A stretch of 64,000 bases of DNA from Legionella sp. W10-070 (GTDB taxonomy: Bacteria; Pseudomonadota; Gammaproteobacteria; Legionellales; Legionellaceae): NCBI RefSeq assembly GCF_900640175.1, contig NZ_CAAAJC010000014.1:1-64000 (forward strand). Reading direction: 5' to 3'. How positions within the stretch are numbered: the stretch's first letter is position 1; each line of letters starts with the position of its first letter. A program made the position numbers and the translations under genes. The notes under the pieces were generated by a model that was given only the letters and a program-made list of their open reading frames with translations, did no database searches and was not told the DNA's origin. Shown here piece by piece: positions 25,837-35,466 of the stretch.

Positions 25837-26865
25837 GTGAATACCCTGGAATTTTGGAAGTTTTATAATTTGTCATCTGCAGCATTAATTTCCCCACTGT
25901 CCATCGCCCCAATGATTGATTGGACTTATACTCATTTTCGTGTACTGATGCGTCTTATCGCGCCGCATGCGCTTTTGTATACTGATATGCAAACGACCGG
26001 TGCGATAGAGAATAACCCCTCTCGGGCTTTATTTTTCTCCCCAGTTGAGCATCCTTTAGCCCTGCAGATTGGTGGTGCAGAGAAAGAAAGATTAGTAAAT
26101 TGCGCTCAATTAGCGCAAGAGAAGGGCTTTGATGAGGTTAATTTAAATCTGGGTTGCCCCAGTGATAAAGTGCAAGCGGGGCGATTTGGTGCTTGTCTAA
26201 TGGCTGAGCCTGCAAAAGTAGCTGAGTGCATTGCCGCAATGAAAAAAACAGCTTCAATTCCGGTGACTGCAAAAACACGAATTGGAATAGATGATCAGGA
26301 TAGCTATCAATTTTTCTCAGCGTTTATTCATCGGTTAATTGATGCTGGATGTGATAAGCTAATTGTCCATGCACGCAAGGCATGGCTTCATGGATTAAAC
26401 CCCAAGCAAAATCGGACAATTCCCCCCCTGCATTACGATTATGTTTATCGAATCAAGGAGGAGCTGCCAACTATTCCAGTTATTATTAATGGTAATATCA
26501 ACTCTATCGAGGATATCAATCAACATATGCAGTATGTCGATGGCGTTATGCTTGGACGGCTCGCCTGTCAAAATCCTTATGCTATAAGCCTGATACATAA
26601 GTATTTTTTCCCTGAAATTCCAATTACTCCTCGCCATAGGATTTTGAAGAAATATATAGGCTATATCCAATTGCAGTTTGAGCAGGGTGTTCCTTTAAGT
26701 GTATTACTTAAACCTGTTTTGAATTTGGCTCACGGGCTACCTGGCTCAAAACGCTGGAAGGAGCGCTTAATTCAAATACAGCAGAACAAACAGGCAGACA
26801 GACTGGATGATGCTGTAATCAGTTTGGAAGAAATGGAACAAAATTTATTGATATTAAATGAATAA
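25837..26865 (+). CDS. dusA: tRNA-dihydrouridine(20/20a) synthase DusA
   Basis: This FMN-dependent enzyme reduces U20/U20a in tRNA. It has SIAPMIDWTYTHFR near the start, VNLNLGCPSDKVQ, the catalytic C120 in GRFGACLM, VTAKTRIGIDD, LIVHARKAWLHGLNPKQNR and IINGNI...GVMLGRLACQNP. The DGVMLGR and HARKAW forms point to the DusA subfamily over DusB or DusC. The start is a GTG 6 bp after the recJ stop. Confidence 0.92.
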   Translation: MNTLEFWKFYNLSSAALISPLSIAPMIDWTYTHFRVLMRLIAPHALLYTDMQTTGAIENNPSRALFFSPVEHPLALQIGGAEKERLVNCAQLAQEKGFDEVNLNLGCPSDKVQAGRFGACLMAEPAKVAECIAAMKKTASIPVTAKTRIGIDDQDSYQFFSAFIHRLIDAGCDKLIVHARKAWLHGLNPKQNRTIPPLHYDYVYRIKEELPTIPVIINGNINSIEDINQHMQYVDGVMLGRLACQNPYAISLIHKYFFPEIPITPRHRILKKYIGYIQLQFEQGVPLSVLLKPVLNLAHGLPGSKRWKERLIQIQQNKQADRLDDAVISLEEMEQNLLILNE

Positions 26866-26908
26866 ACAGAGAAAACATCTTATCTGCCAATAACCTTTAG
26901 TGAATTAC

Positions 26909-27265
26909 ATGAGAAGCATCTTAACCAGCATTCTACTTCTAATCGGCTCTAATACCTTTATGCTTTATGCATGGTATGCGCACCTTAAGGAATTCTCCAG
27001 CAAACCGCTCCTTTTCGTCATTATCATCAGTTGGTCGATTGCTTTTTTCGAGTATCTTTTACAGGTGCCTGCTAATCGTATCGGTTTTAGTGAGGCTCAT
27101 TTGAGTCTGGCGCAGCTTAAAATTCTTCAGGAAGTCATTACCCTTGGTGTTTTTTTACCATTTGCTGTGTATTATATGGGGCAAAAAGTCACGCTTAACT
27201 TTTTATGGGCTGGCTTATGTTTGCTCGGTGCTGTTTATTTTATTTTTAAACCTGTTATAGAATAA
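26909..27265 (+). CDS. DUF486 (DMT-like) small membrane protein
   Basis: The protein has 118 residues with four predicted transmembrane helices and the DUF486 (PF04342) hallmarks: SNTFMLYAWYAHLK, the FEYLLQVPANRIG loop, and LSLAQLKILQEVITLGVF. It resembles half of a drug/metabolite transporter. Substrate unknown. A GTG at 26900 is an alternative start; neither has a clear ribosome-binding site. Confidence 0.85.
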   Translation: MRSILTSILLLIGSNTFMLYAWYAHLKEFSSKPLLFVIIISWSIAFFEYLLQVPANRIGFSEAHLSLAQLKILQEVITLGVFLPFAVYYMGQKVTLNFLWAGLCLLGAVYFIFKPVIE

Positions 27266-27289
27266 AGCAGGATATAAGGAGATAATAAA

Positions 27290-27502
27290 TTGAAAAGGAT
27301 TTCAGGTTTGGTTTTCTTGATGCTAGGCATGCTTCCAACAGCAAATGCTTATCTTTGTTTATCTGGTTATCATTACAGTCAAAACTACGTGTTTGAAATT
27401 ACCTGCGATATTGATCGTTCCAGAGACTTAGTTCATAAAAAGACCTATAATTGGGCATGTTATAAAGGTTTATCGTACTATTATTATTGTATAAAAAATT
27501 AA
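27290..27502 (+). CDS. Small exported Cys-containing peptide upstream of secA
   Basis: The 70-residue product starts at TTG, with AAGGAG (27276-27281) 8 bp upstream. Residues 1-20 form a signal peptide (MKRISG, hydrophobic core, TANA). The mature 50 residues hold four Cys (C23, C39, C57, C67) and end in a Tyr run followed by CIKN. I recognise no family. It lies 162 bp upstream of secA on the same strand, the position secM takes in E. coli. The paired cysteines favour a disulfide-linked secreted peptide over an arrest peptide, and no SecM arrest motif is present. Confidence 0.6.
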   Translation: MKRISGLVFLMLGMLPTANAYLCLSGYHYSQNYVFEITCDIDRSRDLVHKKTYNWACYKGLSYYYYCIKN

Positions 27503-27664
27503 TTTCAGAGCTTTAAGTTCTTTTTTGAAACTTACTTTGCCAGATTTTTTCCAGCTATCCGTTGGTTTATCGATGCTGTGTATGGTTTTACGTGGCATTT
27601 TTAGGAAATTTCTAGTAAATTAAGCAGTTTTAAAGCTTCGACTGTCTAGAGGATTATCAAGGCA

Positions 27665-30367
27665 ATGCTAAATACCCTGATGAAAAAAATGTTTGGTAGC
27701 CGCAATGAACGTACCTTGCGGCGTATGGATAAAACAGTGCAAGCCATCAATGCCTTTGAATCCCAAATGCAGGCACTCACTGATAAAGAGTTGGCTGATA
27801 AGACCAGGCATTTTAAATCGCGTTTGGCTGAAGGTGAAAGCCTCGATGAGCTGTTGGCGGAAGCTTTTGCAACAGTACGCGAAGTAGCTTTCCGTACATT
27901 AGGTTTAAGACACTTTGATGTACAGTTGATTGGCGGCGTTGTCTTGCATGAGGGAAACATTGCTGAAATGCGTACCGGTGAAGGTAAAACGCTGGTAGCA
28001 ACCCTTCCTGCCTATCTGAATGCACTTACTGGCCGTGGTGTTCACATTGTTACTGTTAATGATTATCTTGCTAAACGGGATAGCCAATGGATGAAACCTA
28101 TCTATGAATTTTTAGGTCTGACAGTGGGGGTTATTTACCCTGACATGCCTCATCCTGAAAAACAGGCCGCCTACAAAGCGGATATTGTTTATGGAACCAA
28201 CAATGAATTTGGTTTTGATTATTTACGTGACAATATGGCGTTTAGCCTGGAAGATAAAGTGCAGGGTGATTTGAATTTTGCAATTGTAGACGAGGTGGAC
28301 TCCATTTTAATTGATGAAGCCCGTACTCCGTTAATTATATCGGGCGCTGCGGAAGGCAGTTCTGAATTATATATCAAAGTTAATGAGTTAATTCCCCATC
28401 TAAAGAAACAGGAAGAAGAGGGGGATGGCGGCGACTATACTATTGATGAGAAACAAAAACAGGCACACCTTACTGAATCAGGACATCAACATGTTGAAGA
28501 GCTTCTGGTGCAGAAAAATTTGCTGGATCCGGGAGAAAGCCTGTATCACGCCAGTAATATTATATTAATGCATCATGTCAACGCCGCTTTAAAAGCCCAT
28601 GCTATGTTCCATCGTGATGTGGATTACATTGTAAAAGATAATCAGGTGGTTATTGTAGATGAACATACCGGCCGTACGATGCCAGGAAGACGCTGGTCAG
28701 AAGGATTGCATCAGGCAGTAGAAGCAAAAGAAAAAGTAGCTATTCAACAGGAAAATCAGACACTGGCGTCGATTACCTTCCAGAATTACTTCAGGCTATA
28801 TAATAAATTGTCCGGGATGACAGGAACCGCTGATACAGAAGCCTATGAATTCCAGCAAATTTATAACCTTGAAGTTGTGGTTATGCCAACCAATAAGCCC
28901 ATGCGCCGTCAAGATCAACCCGATTTGGTTTATCTCAGTCAACAGGATAAATATCAAGCAATTATTGAAGATGTAAGGGAGTGTGTAGCTCGTAAACAAC
29001 CTGTTTTGGTTGGTACCGCATCCATTGAGTCGTCTGAGTTATTAAGTCATTTACTGAAAAAAGCAGGCATTAAGCATCAGGTTTTGAATGCTAAATTCCA
29101 TGAAAAGGAAGCGCAGATTATCGCGGAAGCAGGTCGTCCCGCTGCAGTGACTATTGCTACCAATATGGCCGGACGGGGAACTGATATTGTATTAGGAGGG
29201 AGTTTATCTGCAGAACTGGCTCAACTGCCAGAAGATGCAACGGATATAGAGCGTCAAGCAGTGAAGGCGGATTGGCAAAAACGCCATGAAGAAGTACTTC
29301 AGGCTGGTGGCTTGAGGATTATTGGTTCAGAGCGCCATGAATCGCGTCGAATTGATAACCAGTTACGAGGCCGTTCAGGTCGTCAGGGCGATGTAGGAAG
29401 CAGCCGTTTTTATTTATCATTAGATGATAATTTAATGCGAATTTTTGCCTCCGAACGTGTGGCATCGATGATGCGTCGATTGGGGATGAAACCCGGCGAG
29501 CCTATCGAGCATAATTTAGTTACCAAAGCAATAGAAAATGCTCAACGCAAACTGGAAGGCTATCACTTTGATGTAAGGAAGCAGCTGCTTGATTATGATA
29601 ATGTAGCGAATGAGCAGCGTAAGGTGATTTATAAACAACGTGCAGCAATCATGGCAGTTGATGATCCACAGGAAGCAGTGGAAGCGATGAGAGAAGACGT
29701 GATTCACACCTTGGTCGATAATTTTATTCCACCTCAGAGCCTGGAAGACCAATGGAATTTGCCAGGGCTTTCACAAACCCTGCAGGATGATTTCAAAGTT
29801 AAGGCTGATGTGCAAAGCTGGGTTGAAGCTGACCACAGCCTGCAACCGGAGCAAATTCGCGAAAAAATCCTTAGGCTTTGTGTCGAGCGATATAAAGAAA
29901 AAGAAAAAATAACCGGTAGAGAAGTTCTCTCCAGTTTTGAAAAATCTGTCATTTTGCAAACTTTGGATAATCAATGGCGAGAACATTTGGCATCCATGGA
30001 TCATTTGCGACAGGGGATTCATCTGCGGGGTTATGCTCAGAAAGATCCTAAGCAGGAATATAAGCGCGAAGCGTTTACTTTATTCTCTATGATGCTTGAT
30101 AACTTAAAATACGACATTATTCGCTTGCTTTCTTCAGTTGAAGTTCAAACTGAAGAAGATGTTAATGCGGTTGAAGAGCAGCGCCGTGCGGATCAGGCTT
30201 ATAAAATGCAATTTATTCATGAAGAGGCGCTAGGCAATGCTACCGATGCTGAACAGGAGAGCAGAGATACAACGTTCAGACGTACTGAAAAGAAGGTAGG
30301 GCGCAATGATCCCTGCCCTTGTGGCTCGGGTAAAAAATACAAGGCTTGCCACGGAAGCTTGGTGTGA
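27665..30367 (+). CDS. secA: Preprotein translocase ATPase SecA
   Basis: This is the motor ATPase of Sec export, peripheral at the inner membrane with SecYEG and SecB. The 900 residues carry Walker A MRTGEGKT (102-109), the DEVD Walker B ([18 protein letters not shown]), the preprotein cross-linking domain, [18 protein letters not shown] and the helical scaffold/wing. The C-terminal zinc motif, [19 protein letters not shown] (C884, C886, C895, H896), binds SecB. Its last codons overlap the mutT start. Confidence 0.97.
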   Translation: MLNTLMKKMFGSRNERTLRRMDKTVQAINAFESQMQALTDKELADKTRHFKSRLAEGESLDELLAEAFATVREVAFRTLGLRHFDVQLIGGVVLHEGNIAEMRTGEGKTLVATLPAYLNALTGRGVHIVTVNDYLAKRDSQWMKPIYEFLGLTVGVIYPDMPHPEKQAAYKADIVYGTNNEFGFDYLRDNMAFSLEDKVQGDLNFAIVDEVDSILIDEARTPLIISGAAEGSSELYIKVNELIPHLKKQEEEGDGGDYTIDEKQKQAHLTESGHQHVEELLVQKNLLDPGESLYHASNIILMHHVNAALKAHAMFHRDVDYIVKDNQVVIVDEHTGRTMPGRRWSEGLHQAVEAKEKVAIQQENQTLASITFQNYFRLYNKLSGMTGTADTEAYEFQQIYNLEVVVMPTNKPMRRQDQPDLVYLSQQDKYQAIIEDVRECVARKQPVLVGTASIESSELLSHLLKKAGIKHQVLNAKFHEKEAQIIAEAGRPAAVTIATNMAGRGTDIVLGGSLSAELAQLPEDATDIERQAVKADWQKRHEEVLQAGGLRIIGSERHESRRIDNQLRGRSGRQGDVGSSRFYLSLDDNLMRIFASERVASMMRRLGMKPGEPIEHNLVTKAIENAQRKLEGYHFDVRKQLLDYDNVANEQRKVIYKQRAAIMAVDDPQEAVEAMREDVIHTLVDNFIPPQSLEDQWNLPGLSQTLQDDFKVKADVQSWVEADHSLQPEQIREKILRLCVERYKEKEKITGREVLSSFEKSVILQTLDNQWREHLASMDHLRQGIHLRGYAQKDPKQEYKREAFTLFSMMLDNLKYDIIRLLSSVEVQTEEDVNAVEEQRRADQAYKMQFIHEEALGNATDAEQESRDTTFRRTEKKVGRNDPCPCGSGKKYKACHGSLV

Positions 30368-30753
30368 AGGTAGCTGTCGGGGTAATTTTTAATGACGCAG
30401 GAGAAGTGTTAATTACCCGGCGCCCACTTGATGCCCCACATGGAGGCATGTGGGAATTTCCAGGGGGAAAGCTCGAAGCAAATGAGCTCCCTGAAACTGC
30501 CCTCATTCGAGAAATCAAGGAAGAAGTTGGTATTGACATACTAGATTACCGTTTTTTAGGGGATATCAGCCACAGTTACGGAATGAAATCTGTCAATCTG
30601 CTGGTGTTCAGCATTAATCGCTATTGCGGAGATGCAAGCTGCCAGGAAGGTCAACTGGATTTACGGTGGGTGACTTTAGATAAGCTGAGTGACTATGAGT
30701 TTCCGGAAGCAAACAGCAAAATTATTGCTCTTATGCAGGGGACTTTCGCTTAG
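30364..30753 (+). CDS. mutT: MutT-type Nudix hydrolase
   Basis: The 129-residue Nudix enzyme has a complete box, [18 protein letters not shown] followed by KEEVG, so catalysis is expected; the family cleans 8-oxo-dGTP from the nucleotide pool. I chose the GTG at 30364 because it overlaps the secA stop (GTGA) and gives the family's normal N terminus, MKVAVGVIF. An in-frame TTG 18 bp earlier would add non-conserved residues. secA-mutT is a common gammaproteobacterial pair. Confidence 0.9.
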   Translation: MKVAVGVIFNDAGEVLITRRPLDAPHGGMWEFPGGKLEANELPETALIREIKEEVGIDILDYRFLGDISHSYGMKSVNLLVFSINRYCGDASCQEGQLDLRWVTLDKLSDYEFPEANSKIIALMQGTFA

Positions 30754-30774
30754 GACTTATAGGAATCCAAGTTC

Positions 30775-30823
30775 GGCCATGAGCTGTTCTCCTTATTCTC
30801 AGCGGAGGAACCCGTTCATGGCC
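30775..30823 (+). terminator. Imperfect hairpin after mutT
   Basis: GGCCATGAGCTGTTCTCC and GGAGGAACCCGTTCATGGCC form a long imperfect stem with a 10-nt loop. The T run after it is weak, so it could be a terminator or only an RNA-stabilising structure at the end of the secA-mutT transcript. Confidence 0.4.
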
Positions 30824-30844
30824 ATTTGCTTCATTTAAAAAATT

Positions 30845-31057
30845 TTAGAATAAGTGTCTTGCTACATTATTTTGATTAACTGGGTGCGGATTATTTAGCT
30901 TATCTATCATTTTGCTTGCTGAATCCAGAGGCAGAGATCTAGATCTTGGGGGGCGCATGGAATTCAAAAGTTCCTGCTCATCGTTAATAAATTGAGTTAG
31001 TGCCTCTATTTTATCGTTATCATTCTGAATTTTAGAAATTTCTTTTAAATTTTTCAT
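30845..31057 (-). CDS. Small hypothetical protein, 70 residues
   Basis: The predicted product is hydrophilic and partly helical (KNLKEISKIQNDNDKIEAL), with a basic RPPRSRSLPL patch and no membrane segment. The ribosome-binding site is poor. It sits alone between mutT and a palindromic repeat element. It could be a real small protein, a gene remnant, or chance; I find no family. Confidence 0.3.
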   Translation of the reverse strand: MKNLKEISKIQNDNDKIEALTQFINDEQELLNSMRPPRSRSLPLDSASKMIDKLNNPHPVNQNNVARHLF

Positions 31058-31175
31058 TCTTGCATTGCAATTGTATTCTACATTGTAAAATATAAAGTCT
31101 CTCTGTTCAAAAAAAGTTAATTATCCATGGCAATAATTTTTTGTCAAGTGTCTTTTTAGGGATATGATAAAAAAT

Positions 31176-31600
31176 CTGTCATCCCTGCGAAGGCAGGGAT
31201 CCATGTGCAATGCACATCCTAAGCTTCAGGATATTCTATCCTGCCAACTTTGCAACAAAACGATGAAAACAATATCATGCTTCTATTCTTGAATAAGGTG
31301 GCTTTACCAGCAAATCTACGAACATAGGGAAAATTAACTTAATGGGGTGAAACAATCTTCAGTGCATGGCTGCGATTTTAATTGCGGTTTTTCCTTGAAA
31401 GTCGAGTCGTAACCTGGATGGAGCGTCAGCGAAATCCAGGGGTATAGGTTTATTATCAAGCTCCGATCCCGGATTTCGCTAGCGCTCCATCCAGGCTACT
31501 ATTAATAACACCAACCGCAGTTTTAATCGCACCCTCAGTGTATTAATTTGAGTGACGAACTTTTTTGATCGATGGATCCCTGCCTTCGCAGGGATGACAG
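31176..31600. repeat. 425-bp nested palindromic element
   Basis: Three inverted-repeat pairs lie one inside another. The outer pair is a perfect 29-bp repeat (31176-31204 with 31572-31600), each arm containing its own hairpin ATCCCTGCGAAGGCAGGGAT. The middle pair (about 31371-31389 with 31513-31531, TGCGATTTTAATTGCGGTT type) matches at 16 of 19 positions. The inner pair (31413-31440 with 31468-31495, CCTGGATGGAGCG type) matches at about 25 of 28. There is no ORF. It looks like a MITE assembled by nested insertion. Confidence 0.7.
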
Positions 31601-31727
31601 AATACAGAGTCGTTTAAAATTTAAAAACAGCCTTTCTCCTCAAAGATCAGGTATTATCTGCTGGAGATCCTTCGTTCAGGGTGTTTATATTGTAGCCAAG
31701 TATGATTTGCCTTGTGGTTTTCAGTAT

Positions 31728-32600
31728 TTACTGTTGTTTTTGGGTTAACAAAGCAAGCAATGCACCGGTTAGAAGAGTAGCTACTCCGGCTGCCTGAATG
31801 AAATTAATTTTTTCTCCTAAAAGGAGAATACCGAAAATAACAACAAAAACAGGTTCCAGAACTGACAAAATAGAAGCTTGTACAGCACTGATATGTTTTA
31901 AGCCGTTTAATAATAAGACAATAGGCAAAGCGGTACAAATAATACCAATCCCCAGGATATTAAACCAAACATGGTAGTCTAGTGGCACAAGAAAAGAATG
32001 CTCTGCCAGCGCAGCAAATAAGCATATTAACATGGCACCAATAGATACCAGCAAAGTAGATAGCAGGGCAGGAACTGGACTATTTTTACTGCTTATTATA
32101 TAGAGTGCATACAAAAGAGAGGCTAGCAAACTCAAACCAATTCCCATAAAGTTAAAATGAAATTCACTGCCGTTGACTAGTCCTGCCATGCCAATAAAGA
32201 TGATAACCAGTGCCAGATAATAATAGTTGTTAACTTTTTGTTTGTAAAAAATAAAATTGATTAACATGACTATAGCAGGGTAGGTAAAAAATATAACCAT
32301 GGCTAATCCTGAACCGATGTATTTTGTAGCGATGAAATAAAGGATAGAGCAAGTGCCATAAAAAGCAGCGCCATCGAATACTACCTTAATTGTTTCTTTA
32401 GATGAAAAGTATGGTTGACTGCCTCTAAATCGGGGCAGGAGTAGGAAAACCATGAATAGACCAGAGATAAAAAAACGCCAGAATAGCATGGTATAAACAG
32501 AAATACCGGCATTCATGACGCTTACACCAAAATAGCCAATTAGGCCAAAAAATAAACCCGAGAGGGCAGCGTATAAGGCTCCGTAGTTTTTATATGGCAA
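31728..32600 (-). CDS. EamA/DMT-family transporter
   Basis: The 290-residue integral membrane protein has about ten transmembrane helices in two EamA repeats. It starts with the typical YGALYAALSGLFFGLIGYFG and has the second-repeat signature LSVLEPVFVVIFGILLLGEK. The family exports metabolites, amino acids or drugs across the inner membrane; the substrate cannot be told from sequence. The gene stands alone, between a repeat element and a noncoding spacer. Confidence 0.88.
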   Translation of the reverse strand: MPYKNYGALYAALSGLFFGLIGYFGVSVMNAGISVYTMLFWRFFISGLFMVFLLLPRFRGSQPYFSSKETIKVVFDGAAFYGTCSILYFIATKYIGSGLAMVIFFTYPAIVMLINFIFYKQKVNNYYYLALVIIFIGMAGLVNGSEFHFNFMGIGLSLLASLLYALYIISSKNSPVPALLSTLLVSIGAMLICLFAALAEHSFLVPLDYHVWFNILGIGIICTALPIVLLLNGLKHISAVQASILSVLEPVFVVIFGILLLGEKINFIQAAGVATLLTGALLALLTQKQQ

Positions 32601-33045
32601 ACGATACCTCGCTTTTTATTATCGGAATATTTTACCAGAATAACAGAAAAACATAGGAGAAGAATTTTGAGAAAAAGCAGTTTACTGCCGGGTGAGGGAA
32701 ATTAGTAATAGCCAATTCTCCTCAAACTGTGTTCCCACTCATCATTTGAGGATCAAATCTAATCTCCCATCGAAATAGGTTGTAAATAGGAAATGATGAA
32801 CGCCCAATTTGCATAGGTTAATGCCATCCATGCAAAAAATTATCCGCCAGGATAAGATGAATTTTTTAGCAGAAATGGCTAATGATGCTCAATTTCAAGT
32901 GGCGGCATTTAAGCAGGTTAATATTTTAATGTTGGTCAGATGATACTGGCCTGTTTGTTTAGATTGGAAGAAATTTGCGACATAACCTTTACCCCCTCAA
33001 TTTTTTTCGACTATGCTTTTAATAGTGCTAAAATGATGAAAAAAA
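32601..33045. other. 445-bp spacer with a possible gene remnant
   Basis: A 37-codon reading frame at 32830-32943 (MQKIIRQDKMNFLAEMANDA...) has no ribosome-binding site and ends abruptly, so it may be decayed coding sequence. The rest is AT-rich. A TAAAAT -10-like box close to the kinase start may be its promoter. Confidence 0.35.
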
Positions 33046-34110
33046 ATGTTTACATTAATAAATCAGCTTTCCGTTCAGCACATCGATGAAATTAATCGGG
33101 TACTGGGGTTAACTCTAAGCTCTCAGAATGTGAGTAAAATTTCTGGTGGCGATGTCAATCAAGTTTATAAATTATCTGATGGAGTGAACGCCTATTTTTT
33201 GAAACTTATTAATGAGAAAGAATATGCCAAAAGGTTTAAAATTAATCATGACGGGTTAATAAAACATTTAAATTTCAGTGAGCATATTGTCAGACAGCTA
33301 AAAGAGAAAATGGATATTATAAGTGCATTGGCTATTGATAATAATTGTGTTGTCAGAATAAAACCCTATCTGATAACGGTAACTCCCTGGCTCAATGCGG
33401 TAACCATTGATGCAAAGAAGTTAGGTTTATCACATATCACTAAAGCCGCACAAACACTGAATCTTATTCATCATTTTGAGTTTACATATGATAGAGAACT
33501 TGCTGTTGAAAAATTTGAACTGTTTAAGAACATTGGCAGATATGTGTTACATCATAAACTTTGGAAATTAATTCATCTGTTCACTCATAAAAGATATATT
33601 TTTCCTGATCTTCATCGAGTAGCCCACTATATTTCTGATAAAAAAAACACGCTTCTGGAAAGTCTGGAAAGACTTGATGCGAATACTCTCTGTCATAATG
33701 ACTTAAAACCTAAAAATGTTATGTGGGGGAGGGCGATGCAATTTTATTTGGTCGACTGGGAAACGGTCGGCCTATTCAATAAAGAAGCAGATCATTTAGA
33801 CAGTTTAATCGCTTGGTGCACGGTCTTAAATGAAGAAAATACTATTCAGATCGATATGCAGCGAACCCAGTGTTTTTTAAAAAATTATCCGCTGGCTGAC
33901 CCGTCAACTTTATCAAATTCCCTTGATATTGTACTTATCAAATCAGTTTATTGGCTTGCTTTTTGCTTGGATTCGTTGATTAAATCACCCTTTAATTTGA
34001 AACAATATCAGGCACACATAAAAGAATCAATCAAACTTTGCTTAATGCTTTTTGAAGGCAGTACAGTTGAATTGATTCAAAGCATTCAGAATAATCTTGA
34101 TGATGAATAG
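33046..34110 (+). CDS. Aminoglycoside/choline-kinase-like phosphotransferase
   Basis: The 354-residue APH-fold kinase has a nucleotide loop, SGGDVNQVYKL, a Lys in AYFLKL, and the catalytic H217-N-D219...N224 (HNDLKPKNV). The metal-binding D237 lies in LVDWETVG. All phosphotransfer residues are present. The family phosphorylates small hydroxyl compounds (choline, sugars, antibiotics). No signal peptide. Its 3' end overlaps the start of an MFS transporter by 14 bp, so transport and phosphorylation of the same compound is a fair inference. The substrate is not identifiable. Confidence 0.75.
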   Translation: MFTLINQLSVQHIDEINRVLGLTLSSQNVSKISGGDVNQVYKLSDGVNAYFLKLINEKEYAKRFKINHDGLIKHLNFSEHIVRQLKEKMDIISALAIDNNCVVRIKPYLITVTPWLNAVTIDAKKLGLSHITKAAQTLNLIHHFEFTYDRELAVEKFELFKNIGRYVLHHKLWKLIHLFTHKRYIFPDLHRVAHYISDKKNTLLESLERLDANTLCHNDLKPKNVMWGRAMQFYLVDWETVGLFNKEADHLDSLIAWCTVLNEENTIQIDMQRTQCFLKNYPLADPSTLSNSLDIVLIKSVYWLAFCLDSLIKSPFNLKQYQAHIKESIKLCLMLFEGSTVELIQSIQNNLDDE

Positions 34111-35278
34111 TTTACTGATCGTTATTTTTTCGATTTCCTTAAGTTCCAGCATTATTAATCCATTAATTGGACCGATTATTTTTTCCGAATCAGGTTTTTT
34201 TAAATTCATGTCTCTGGATTATAAAATGAACATGTATGCTTTAATTGTGGGTATTTATCCCTTAGGTGCTATTATAGGAAACCCTCTTTTAGGCTTCTTA
34301 TCAGATAAGATCAATAAAAAAAAAGCCTTATTAATTGCTATTTTGGGTACGATAATCGCTCATAACATATGCTCTATGAGTTTCCTTCTGTCCATGTTTT
34401 CCTTATTGGTCGTCGGTCGATTTCTGGATGGGGTAATGTCTGGTAGACGAGCCATTGCCTTATCTTTATTGGCCGATAAACATTCCGACATGAACAATGT
34501 TTTTCGGAAAAGTGAAACGGCCAATGCATTGGGGCTTTTATCAGGTCCTTTACTCAGCGGTTTAATCGCATCTCAACTCGCAAGTATGGGTTTTGCTTAT
34601 TATGCATTGATTTTTGCGCTACTGTTAGTCATTAGTTTAATCAATATGATTTTTATTGTTAACAGTTCAACCGCTCCAATGATATCTTTTCCAGACAAAG
34701 TTGGAGCTAATAAAAATCGAGTGAGGTCTTATCCATTTTTTTTATATTTTATATATTTTCTGATTCAATTAAGTTTCTATATCTATATTATTTCCCTGCC
34801 TCCACTATTGATTGTCCATTGGTCATTTAGCCCTATGGCTGTAGGATTGACTTTTTCGATATTGGTTTTAAGTTATATGCTAAGCCTTGTCTTTTTTCAC
34901 CCGCTTATAAATCGCACCTTTAGTTATCGAACTATTATATATAGTGCCTTGCTCTTGGGGGGATTCTTTCTAATGTTATTATCGGTTACAGACATGCAAT
35001 TGCATTTTTTCTTATTCATCAATTTTGCAATCGTAATTAGCCTCAGTTTTATTATCCCATTAATCATGGTTAAAGTCTTTGAGGAAAATAAGGATAATCC
35101 AGGACTGGCATTAGGTATTCAAAATGGCATTATAGGGTTTGCCTGGTTACTGGCATCGATAATGATAACTCTTTTGCCTCTGGCTTATTATATGGGGCTT
35201 TTCGCCATTGCCGGTGCCTGTTTACTGCTGACTATATGTGGTTTAATGACCAGCGAGAGTTATTTGAAGAAACGGTAA
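34097..35278 (+). CDS. Major facilitator superfamily transporter
   Basis: The 393-residue protein has about 12 transmembrane helices. MFS motif A is seen in the loop after helix 2 as GFLSDKINKKK (about residues 66-76), and an Arg-rich GRFLDGVMSGRRAIALSLL helix 4 matches motif B. This is the H+-antiporter efflux type (TetA/Bcr-like). It is translationally coupled to the preceding kinase gene, with start choices ATG 34097 or 34100 and a 14-bp overlap. The substrate may be a metabolite that the kinase modifies, or a drug. Confidence 0.85.
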   Translation: MMMNSLLIVIFSISLSSSIINPLIGPIIFSESGFFKFMSLDYKMNMYALIVGIYPLGAIIGNPLLGFLSDKINKKKALLIAILGTIIAHNICSMSFLLSMFSLLVVGRFLDGVMSGRRAIALSLLADKHSDMNNVFRKSETANALGLLSGPLLSGLIASQLASMGFAYYALIFALLLVISLINMIFIVNSSTAPMISFPDKVGANKNRVRSYPFFLYFIYFLIQLSFYIYIISLPPLLIVHWSFSPMAVGLTFSILVLSYMLSLVFFHPLINRTFSYRTIIYSALLLGGFFLMLLSVTDMQLHFFLFINFAIVISLSFIIPLIMVKVFEENKDNPGLALGIQNGIIGFAWLLASIMITLLPLAYYMGLFAIAGACLLLTICGLMTSESYLKKR

Positions 35279-35466
35279 AGGCTTGTTCCGATGCATTCAA
35301 TATTTCTCTATCTTCTTCACTGTTTATCTTGGGTAAAATCGATGAGGGTGAATATTATTCCATCGAAATCATGCTATTTCCCCCATTTTTCGTCTAACTC
35401 GAGTAAGTGGGGTATATACCAGCTTTAAATCAGCTATAAAAAGAGAGGCCACCGTTATTAAAACAC

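Noticed and set aside
32830-32943. Possible 37-residue remnant gene
   Set aside because: No start signal and no identifiable parent gene; cannot be called a pseudogene with confidence.
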